The notes beneath the pieces are model-generated. The model was given only the letters and a program-made list of their open reading frames with translations. It was not told where the DNA came from and did not search any database. DNA of 36,688 nt from Candidatus Kaiserbacteria bacterium (lineage in GTDB: Bacteria; Patescibacteriota; Minisyncoccia; Phycocordibacterales; Phycocordibacteraceae): NCBI GenBank assembly GCA_029288865.1, contig JARIGM010000024.1, forward strand, positions 1 to 36,688, given 5' to 3'. The position numbers and the translations under genes were made by a program. Position 1 is the first letter of the stretch, and every line of letters begins with the position of its first letter. Below are positions 22,628 through 28,928 of the stretch, in pieces.

Positions 22628-23516
22628 ACGCGTGGTCGAGAAGCACTTGCACACCCGCCGTCACGATCGGCAGCATGTCGTCATAGAAGTTGAGGTCGAG
22701 AATATCCGGCAAACGGAACCATTTCGCGTCATCAAGACCGCCGCTCTTCTTGAGCTCAAGCTGTTCGAATGGCGCTTCCACCAAGAAGAAATACACGTGC
22801 TTACGGACTTTTCCCTTCTCAGGGTGCGATGCGATGTATTCGTTCTCACCCACTTTCTCCCCGACCGTGCACGAGAGTCCGAGTTCTTCCTTCACCACGC
22901 GCGTCACACCTGCTTGCGGCGTTGGATCCTTTTCTATATGCCCCTTCGAGAGCGTCCAGTGTCCAAACACATCATGCACGAGCGCGAGATAATACTGGCC
23001 TTCGTGCTTCGCATAAATGATTGCCCCGCCGAGCTTTTCCATCGGCAAGTCTTCGCGACGAACGCGCTCCTTCTTTCCATGCTCGTCCTTGCCGGGCTCA
23101 CCCATTTCTTTGTATACGGCACCGAGTACTCCATTTATGAATCGGCCTGACGAATCGCCGCCGAATATCTTCGCGAGTTCTATCGCCTCATTTATAGCTA
23201 CTTTGGCTGGCACCTGCGTGCGGTCTGCGAAGAGCAGCTCGAAAAGACCGATGCGGAGTATGTTTCGGTCTACGGGTGCGATCTTCGCGAGCGGCCAATC
23301 AGGCGCTGCTTTTTCTATCACGAGGTCGAGGTCTGCGCGTTTTGCGATGACCCCATCGAGGAGTTGCTCCATAAAAGCCTTGTCCGTATCTTCCCCGCCG
23401 AATTCATCGACGTTGCGCGCAAGGATCTCCTTGGTCGCAGAATCTTCGGCATGCGTTGTATCCCACTCGAAAAGAGTTTGAAGGACGACGGATCGGGCAA
23501 GGTGGCGGTTGGCCAT
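22614..23516 (-). CDS. nusB: NusB antitermination factor fused to a Nudix-like domain
   Basis: N-terminal NusB (ARSVVLQTLFEWD...DRNILRIGLFELLFADRTQVPAKVAINEAIELAKIFGGDSSGRFINGVLGAVYKE); C-terminal Nudix-like (GGAIIYAKHEGQYYLALVHDVFGHWTLSKGHIEKDPTPQAGVTRVVKEELGLSC). Confidence 0.93.
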   Translation of the reverse strand: MANRHLARSVVLQTLFEWDTTHAEDSATKEILARNVDEFGGEDTDKAFMEQLLDGVIAKRADLDLVIEKAAPDWPLAKIAPVDRNILRIGLFELLFADRTQVPAKVAINEAIELAKIFGGDSSGRFINGVLGAVYKEMGEPGKDEHGKKERVRREDLPMEKLGGAIIYAKHEGQYYLALVHDVFGHWTLSKGHIEKDPTPQAGVTRVVKEELGLSCTVGEKVGENEYIASHPEKGKVRKHVYFFLVEAPFEQLELKKSGGLDDAKWFRLPDILDLNFYDDMLPIVTAGVQVLLDHASQNR

Positions 23517-23652
23517 ATAAAGAGCGGGTACCTAGATACGATAGCACGCCGCATCGAAACGCCATAAATTACACGGTGTGTATAAGTTTTTCAGAAAGAT
23601 TTCACAACCGCTTGAACTTTATTTGAACTCCCTCTTTGTACCGTGTTGGTAC

Positions 23653-23721
23653 GCCGGTGGACTGGTGCGATGCCAACCCTCATCAAGTTGCGCATCGAGG
23701 GTCCGATTCCCTCCACCGGCA
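23653..23721 (+). ncRNA. tRNA-like fold, copy 1 (D-armless, function unknown)
   Basis: 7-bp acceptor GCCGGTG/CACCGGC, 5-bp T-arm GAGGG-TCCGATT-CCCTC, extended central hairpin GATGC..CAAC-CCTCATCAA-GTTG-C-GCATC. No D-arm, no CCA. Confidence 0.6.
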
Positions 23722-23731
23722 TAGCGACCGT

Positions 23732-23760
23732 TGACAGGAATAAATCTGAAGGAGTATAAT
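23732..23760 (+). promoter_or_regulatory. Consensus-like promoter in element copy 1
   Basis: ACCG-TTGACA-N18-TATAAT; expected +1 coincides with GATGAGGG at 23767. Block conserved in copy 2. Confidence 0.75.
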
Positions 23761-23766
23761 TATCTC

Positions 23767-23835
23767 GATGAGGGTTGGCTCGCACTAGCGATGCGCGACG
23801 AAAACAAAAGAGCCGCAAGCGGCTCTTTTGTTTTT
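23767..23835 (+). ncRNA. Predicted short RNA, copy 1, complementary to the tRNA-like hairpin
   Basis: Starts 7 nt after the -10 and ends in a terminator; GATGAGGGTTGGC-TCGCACTAG and CGATGCGCGAC pair with 23662-23684 and 23687-23697. Confidence 0.6.
23801..23835. terminator. Terminator of short RNA copy 1 (near-perfect palindrome)
   Basis: AAAACAAAAGAGCCGC-AA-GCGGCTCTTTTGTTTT. Confidence 0.9.
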
Positions 23836-23907
23836 ACTTACCCACGACCCCAGACTTAATAAAAAATGGCGCTTATTGAGGGCGTCATTTTTGTATCATT
23901 TTTTACT

Positions 23908-24282
23908 TTACTTGCTGCCGCTGCGGCGAACACCTACCTTTGCCTTGCCCTTCACTCCCTTATCAAGGACTCCCTGAGAAAGCTTCTCGCTCTTCTCTTC
24001 CGCGACATTGTGCTTCTCAGCGTGTACTGGCTCGTTCACACCTTCAGCATGTACATGCTCGCGCTTGCCCTTTGCTTTCTTCTCCTCCTTCTTAGATTCA
24101 GCCTTCAACTCCTTTTTGGAGATGATCTGAATACCGCGGTACATGCCCGTGGTCTCGTCGAGGCGATGAGGAAGGCGGAGCTTGCCGCTTGTCTTATCGG
24201 TAACGATAGTAGTCCCCGCGAGCGCGTGATGGCTGCGGCGGTTTTTGGTATGAGAACTGGTGTGGCGCATTCGTACTGACAT
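23908..24282 (-). CDS. rpmF: 50S ribosomal protein L32, Cys-free, with long charged C-terminal extension
   Basis: From Met at 24282: MSVRMRHTSSHTKNRRSHHALAGTTIVTDKTSGKLRLPHRLDETTGMYRGIQII..., L32 pattern without the CxxC/CxxC zinc ligands. Confidence 0.85.
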   Translation of the reverse strand: MSVRMRHTSSHTKNRRSHHALAGTTIVTDKTSGKLRLPHRLDETTGMYRGIQIISKKELKAESKKEEKKAKGKREHVHAEGVNEPVHAEKHNVAEEKSEKLSQGVLDKGVKGKAKVGVRRSGSK

Positions 24283-24482
24283 ACCGAACACCATACCATA
24301 TGGCTGTTTAAAAGGCAAAATCGACCCGCTTCGCATCTCATCCGTAATCCACCCTTATTTCATTGCGTATTTTGGCATTTTGGGGCAGTATGAACGTAGC
24401 CGCCCCATCAAGGACAGCGGCTGGTTACCCCGGGATACGACTGGCGTTATGCAATCGTCTCGGGCAATCGATATAAACCCTC

Positions 24483-24506
24483 AACATCAGCCCATTGGGA
24501 GATGTT
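24483..24506 (+). promoter_or_regulatory. Hairpin occluding the SD of the 24508 small ORF
   Basis: AACATC-AG-CCC-ATT-GGG-A-GATGTT; the GGGAG SD lies in the 3' arm. Confidence 0.4.
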
Positions 24507-24507
24507 C

Positions 24508-24642
24508 ATGTCCACGACAACTGTTCCTCAACTGCACTTTTTCAATACGGGAGGGATCGGCGCGAGTATGCGCATCGACTGGAGCGACCCTGGCAATCGC
24601 CTCAAACGATACCGCCTCGGCAGTAGTCAGTCCCTGGCATAA
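24508..24642 (+). CDS. Possible 44-aa small protein
   Basis: GGGAG SD 6 nt before ATG; MSTTTVPQLHFFNTGGIGASMRIDWSDPGNRLKRYRLGSSQSLA*; followed by hairpins and a terminator. Confidence 0.35.
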   Translation: MSTTTVPQLHFFNTGGIGASMRIDWSDPGNRLKRYRLGSSQSLA

Positions 24643-24660
24643 CGCCCGATCCAGGGACTG
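24628..24660 (+). repeat. 10-bp inverted repeat at the end of the small ORF
   Basis: CAGTCCCTGG (24628-24637) / CCAGGGACTG (24651-24660); no U-tract. Confidence 0.7.
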
Positions 24661-24724
24661 AACCACTTACCATTCATATTTCCTCAGGGAAATCACATCG
24701 CGAATGTGCCAATACACATTCAGG

Positions 24725-24750
24725 AGCCCGACGCTTTGCGCCGGGCTTTT
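24725..24750 (+). terminator. Intrinsic terminator
   Basis: AGCCCG-A-CGC-TTT-GCG-C-CGGGCT then TTTC. Confidence 0.75.
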
Positions 24751-24753
24751 CTA

Positions 24754-25350
24754 TTACGCACCCTCGAGAAATCGGGTGAGGAATGTTTTCCGGTGCTCGG
24801 GAGAAAGCCCATACGCGCGGATCGCATCATAGTGCGCTTTCGTGCCATAGCCTTTATGTTTCTCAAAGCCATAGTTCGCATGTATGAGCGCTAGCTCAAC
24901 CATAAGCCGATCGCGCGTCACTTTCGCTGCGACCGACGCAAGCATGATGGCCGGCACGATACCGTCCCCACCAATGATCGTCTCTTGTGCATACTCGCGT
25001 GGCGCGAGCAGTGATCCGTCCAAAAAGACCTTCCCTTCTGTCGGATCAGACATGAGTGCGCGGATTCCCTCGGCAGCGCCGTCATATACGGAAGGCACGA
25101 TGCCATCTGAATCAATCTGTGCCGCACTTCGAAGCGCGACATGATATTTAAGTTCCTCTACAGCCACACGTTCCTGCAACAGTTCGAAAATTCGCTCACG
25201 TGCTTTTTCGCTCATTTGCTTCGAATCATTTAGCCCCGAGAACACACTCAAGAAATCAAACCCCTCGGGCGCCACCACCACTCCGACTGCCACTGGTCCC
25301 GCAATCGGCCCCCTCCCCGCCTCATCCACGCCCACGATCAACTTTGTCAT
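24754..25350 (-). CDS. rnhB: Ribonuclease HII
   Basis: LIVGVDEAGRGPIAGPVAVGVVV; GLNDSKQMSEKARE; ASVAAKVTRDRLM; KHKGYGTKAHYDAI. Confidence 0.97.
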   Translation of the reverse strand: MTKLIVGVDEAGRGPIAGPVAVGVVVAPEGFDFLSVFSGLNDSKQMSEKARERIFELLQERVAVEELKYHVALRSAAQIDSDGIVPSVYDGAAEGIRALMSDPTEGKVFLDGSLLAPREYAQETIIGGDGIVPAIMLASVAAKVTRDRLMVELALIHANYGFEKHKGYGTKAHYDAIRAYGLSPEHRKTFLTRFLEGA

Positions 25351-25428
25351 CGGTACAGTCTATCAGTTATATGGGAAGCCCCGGAGCGGTACGCTGCGGG
25401 GCATACATATCTTTGATAGAATGGAGTT

Positions 25429-28400
25429 ATGAGCAGGTTCATCCACCTCCACACCCACAGCCACTACTCGTTCCTCGAGGCGCTCCCGAAAGTGGAAGAA
25501 CTTGTAGATGAGGCAAAGAAGCAAGGCATGGAGGCGGTAGGTCTTACGGATTCGGGCAACATGCACGGTGCGATCGAATTTTATAAGTACGCAGTGAAAG
25601 CTGGCGTAAAGCCGATCCTCGGTGTTGATACGTACGTCGCACCTCGCTCGCGACACGAGAAAGATCGCAATCTTGATTCGAAGCGCTCACGTATCGTAAT
25701 GCTCGCCGAAAATAACGACGGATATAAAAACCTGCTGAAGATGGTGACAGCTTCATATATGGAAGGGTTCTTCGACAAGCCGCGTGTGGATAAGGAATTG
25801 CTCCGAGCGCATCACGAGAATGTGATTGCCATCCTGCCTTCCTTCTCAGGCGAAGTGGCATTAATGGTCGCCGCAGGCGACATGAAAGGCGCAGCTGCAG
25901 CGCTCGCCGAATACGAAAGCATCTTCGGGAAAGGAAACCTTTTTCTGGAGATCACCCATCACCCGACTGTCCCCGGCCACACGGAAAAGATGAAGAAGAT
26001 CGTGCAGCTCTCGCAGGAATCCGGCGTGCCACTCGTCGCGCAGCACGACGTGTATTATCTGAAGCCGACCGATCGCGAAGCGACCGAAGTGATGCGTCGC
26101 ATCCAGCACGGGCGCTCTGGCGCCGGAGGCAACGAGCAGGAAGATTTCTCATTCATTTCAGAAAAGGAAGCGCTGAAAATTTTTAAAGACGCACCCGAAG
26201 CAGTAGACAACTCACGTGCGATCGCAGACCGCTGCAATCTTTCATTCGATCTCGGCAAATGGATTTTCCCTGCCGTGCCTGTCTCTGAAGGATATGAGTC
26301 TCACGAGGATGAACTCCGCAAAAAAGCATACGCCGGCATCGCGTGGCGAGGCATGGAGGACACAGAAGCAGTTCGGACACGCATCGACTACGAGCTCGAC
26401 ATCATCATCTCGAAAGGATTCGCGGTGTATTACCTCGTGGTGGCTGACTTGCTGCGCTTTGCAAAGACGGCGGGCATCGTGACCACGACCCGCGGTTCCG
26501 CTGCAGGCTCTCTCGTGAGTTATCTCATCGGAATTTCGAACGTCGATCCGCTGTATTTTAAATTGCCGTTCGAGCGCTTCCTGAACCCTGAACGTCCGAA
26601 AGCGCCGGATATCGACATGGATATGGCCGATAATCGCCGCGATGACATGATCGCATATGCGCGTCAGAAATACGGCGCGGATCACGTGGCGCAGATAGGT
26701 ACGTTCGGTACGCTCGCAGCGCGCGCTGCTGCACGCGACGTGGCTCGTGCGCTCGGGCACTCATACGGCGTCGGCGACCGGATCGCGAAATTGATCCCGA
26801 TCGGTGCGCAGGGCTTCCCCATGACGATCGAACGCGCGCTCAACGAATCGCCCGATCTCAAGAAGCTGTATAACGAAGATGACGACGTTCGCGAAATCCT
26901 CGACCTCGCAAAACAGATCGAAGGATGCGTACGACACGTGGGAGTGCACGCCGCCGGCGTGGTAGTATCTCCGACTCCGCTCGTCGAATGGTCTCCGCTC
27001 CAGTTCGATCCGAAGGGTGAAGGGAAAGTCATCACACAGTACGACATGTATTCGATCTCGGACGAGTACGGCGGCGTGGGTCTCCTCAAGTTCGACTTCC
27101 TCGGCATCAAGAACCTTGCCATCCTCGCGGATGCTGTGAAGCGCATTCGTGAATCGCGCGGCATCGAGATCGACATCGAGACGATTCCGCTTGACGACCC
27201 GAAGACGTTTGCCATGCTCGCGCGCGGCGAAACAGAAGGCACGTTCCAGCTTTCCGGTTCGGGCATGACTCGGTATCTCAAAGAGCTCAAGCCGTCTACC
27301 ATCCACGACATCAACGCGATGGTGGCACTCTATCGCCCGGGGCCGATGGATACGATCCCTCAATATATTGAGCGCAAGCATAATGCGAAACTGAGAACCT
27401 ATCTCGACCCGCGCATGGAGGAATTCCTCGATTTCTCATACGGGCTTTTGGTGTACCAGGACGATGTGCTCCTTTCTGCTATCAGGTTTGCGGGCTATTC
27501 GTGGCTTGAAGCCGACACGCTCCGTAAAGCGATGGGAAAGAAGGTGCCAGAAATCATGCAAGCTGAAAAGTCCAAGCTTCTCAAGGGTTTCGTGGAGTAT
27601 GGCAAGCTGAGCGAAAAGAAGGCCGAGGAACTCTGGCTTCTCATCGAACCATTCGCTGCGTACGGATTCAACAAGGCGCATGCTGCGAGCTATGGAAAGG
27701 TGGCGTATCAGACGGCGTTTCTAAAAGCGAACTTCCCTGTCGACTACATGGCAGCAGTTCTGACCGCGGACTCCGGCGACACCGACGCGATCTCGATCTT
27801 CGTAGCTGAGTGTAAGCGCATGGGCATTCCAGTGCTGCCTCCAGATGTAAACGAAAGCGGCACCGACTTCACCGTGGCGGGCGAAAACAAAGACACCATC
27901 CGCTTCGGACTTTCCTCCATCAAGAACTTCGGTGAGGGCATTGCGCAAGCCATTATGGAGGAACGCGCGAAAGGCGGACCATTCCAAACGCTTTCCGAAT
28001 TCCTTTGTCGGATCGATTCGAAAAACTTGAACCGCCGCTCGCTTGAGGCACTCATCAAATGCGGAGCGCTCGATCAATTCGCCGAAGGGATGGGCGGCCG
28101 CGCGTACCTCATGAAGCACATAGAATTGCTTCTCACCTTCCACCGCGATGCGACAGCAAGCGCTCCGCAAGATTCCCTCTTTGGTCCGATGGCTGCACCT
28201 GTCCTCCGATTGCCTGAAGAGACGATGCACACTTCGCTCTTAGACAAGCTGAATTGGGAAAAGGAACTGCTCGGCATCTACGTGTCCGGACACCCGCTCG
28301 ATGCGCATGCGGACCGCGTCGCGAAGGCGACGGCCACAATCTCCTCCATCCTTGCAGAACCGAAAGATGGCATGCATGTGATCTTCCCCGTGCTCGTCGC

Positions 28401-28614
28401 GGAAGTGAAAACCTTCCTCACCAAAAAAGGAGATAAGATGGCCTTCGTGAAGTTCGTGGACCAGACCGACTCGATCGAAGGAGTTATCTTCCCAAAGCTG
28501 TATGAAATACACAACAATACGGTCGCTGCAGATAAATGTATCCTCATAAAGGCCACCGTCTCGATGCGAAACGGCGAGGCAAGCCTCGCCGTCGACGACC
28601 TGAAAGCGATCTAG
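25429..28614 (+). CDS. dnaE: DNA polymerase III subunit alpha
   Basis: PHP domain start FIHLHTHSHYSFLEALPKVEELV; KAPDIDMDMADNRRDDMIAYA; CVRHVGVHAAGVVVSP; ALYRPGPMDTIPQYIERK; C-terminal OB fold. Confidence 0.97.
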   Translation: MSRFIHLHTHSHYSFLEALPKVEELVDEAKKQGMEAVGLTDSGNMHGAIEFYKYAVKAGVKPILGVDTYVAPRSRHEKDRNLDSKRSRIVMLAENNDGYKNLLKMVTASYMEGFFDKPRVDKELLRAHHENVIAILPSFSGEVALMVAAGDMKGAAAALAEYESIFGKGNLFLEITHHPTVPGHTEKMKKIVQLSQESGVPLVAQHDVYYLKPTDREATEVMRRIQHGRSGAGGNEQEDFSFISEKEALKIFKDAPEAVDNSRAIADRCNLSFDLGKWIFPAVPVSEGYESHEDELRKKAYAGIAWRGMEDTEAVRTRIDYELDIIISKGFAVYYLVVADLLRFAKTAGIVTTTRGSAAGSLVSYLIGISNVDPLYFKLPFERFLNPERPKAPDIDMDMADNRRDDMIAYARQKYGADHVAQIGTFGTLAARAAARDVARALGHSYGVGDRIAKLIPIGAQGFPMTIERALNESPDLKKLYNEDDDVREILDLAKQIEGCVRHVGVHAAGVVVSPTPLVEWSPLQFDPKGEGKVITQYDMYSISDEYGGVGLLKFDFLGIKNLAILADAVKRIRESRGIEIDIETIPLDDPKTFAMLARGETEGTFQLSGSGMTRYLKELKPSTIHDINAMVALYRPGPMDTIPQYIERKHNAKLRTYLDPRMEEFLDFSYGLLVYQDDVLLSAIRFAGYSWLEADTLRKAMGKKVPEIMQAEKSKLLKGFVEYGKLSEKKAEELWLLIEPFAAYGFNKAHAASYGKVAYQTAFLKANFPVDYMAAVLTADSGDTDAISIFVAECKRMGIPVLPPDVNESGTDFTVAGENKDTIRFGLSSIKNFGEGIAQAIMEERAKGGPFQTLSEFLCRIDSKNLNRRSLEALIKCGALDQFAEGMGGRAYLMKHIELLLTFHRDATASAPQDSLFGPMAAPVLRLPEETMHTSLLDKLNWEKELLGIYVSGHPLDAHADRVAKATATISSILAEPKDGMHVIFPVLVAEVKTFLTKKGDKMAFVKFVDQTDSIEGVIFPKLYEIHNNTVAADKCILIKATVSMRNGEASLAVDDLKAI

Positions 28615-28704
28615 AACGGGAGAGACGTAAATTGTCAAAAACTCAGGAAAACTTTAGAACTTTTTGATGGAGATTTTATTCTTCATTTGCCAAACTGCTG
28701 GTAC

Positions 28705-28773
28705 GCCGGTGGTTTGGTACAAGAAATACCCTCATCAAGTATTCTCTTGAGGGTTCGATTCCCTCCGCCGGCA
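28705..28773 (+). ncRNA. tRNA-like fold, copy 2 (D-armless, function unknown)
   Basis: Acceptor GCCGGTG/CGCCGGC (one G-U), T-arm GAGGG-TTCGATT-CCCTC, same 69-nt length and same CCTCATCAA loop as copy 1. Confidence 0.6.
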
Positions 28774-28782
28774 TAGTTACCG

Positions 28783-28812
28783 TTGACAAGAGAAAACTTG
28801 AAGGAGTATACT
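28783..28812 (+). promoter_or_regulatory. Consensus-like promoter in element copy 2
   Basis: ACCG-TTGACA-N18-TATACT with conserved TTGAAGGAG in the spacer; expected +1 at GATGAGGG, 28819. Confidence 0.75.
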
Positions 28813-28818
28813 TTTGTC

Positions 28819-28886
28819 GATGAGGGTGTTTCTTGTGTAAGAAACGAGAGGATACGGAAAGGAGCCGCGAAAGCGGCTTTTTTCTT
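28819..28886 (+). ncRNA. Predicted short RNA, copy 2, complementary to the tRNA-like hairpin
   Basis: GATGAGGGTGTTTCTTGTGT pairs with 28717-28736 and CGAGAGGATAC pairs with 28739-28749; ends with AGCCGC-GAAA-GCGGCT-TTTTT terminator. Confidence 0.6.
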
Positions 28887-28928
28887 TTACTATTCTGCTC
28901 TCCTGTCTCCCGTGATATGCTTTCAGAT

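Noticed and set aside
23653-23721. Calling the two tRNA-like segments ordinary tRNA genes (CAT in the loop would read Met/Ile)
   Set aside because: No D-arm (only 14 nt between acceptor and anticodon-like stem), no A-box consensus, position 37 equivalent is C, a C-A mismatch closes a 7-nt loop, copy 1 lacks T55, and the D-side and variable-side bases pair with each other.
23591-23818. Minus-strand ORFs 23591..23818 and 28676..28969 sharing 'MP.EGI.PS...LMRV'
   Set aside because: Their similarity is the reverse translation of the two tRNA-like element copies, not a protein family.
23653-23835. tmRNA, permuted tmRNA or IS110-type bridge RNA
   Set aside because: No tag ORF or tmRNA GGATTCGAC motif, both acceptor halves lie in one 69-nt unit, and no recombinase or transposase is encoded nearby; the dual-guide resemblance to bridge RNA is only superficial.
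24260-24661. ORF 24260..24661 (133 aa)
   Set aside because: Runs antisense through the rpmF start and has no protein-like features; the SD-preceded 24508 ORF in another frame is more plausible.
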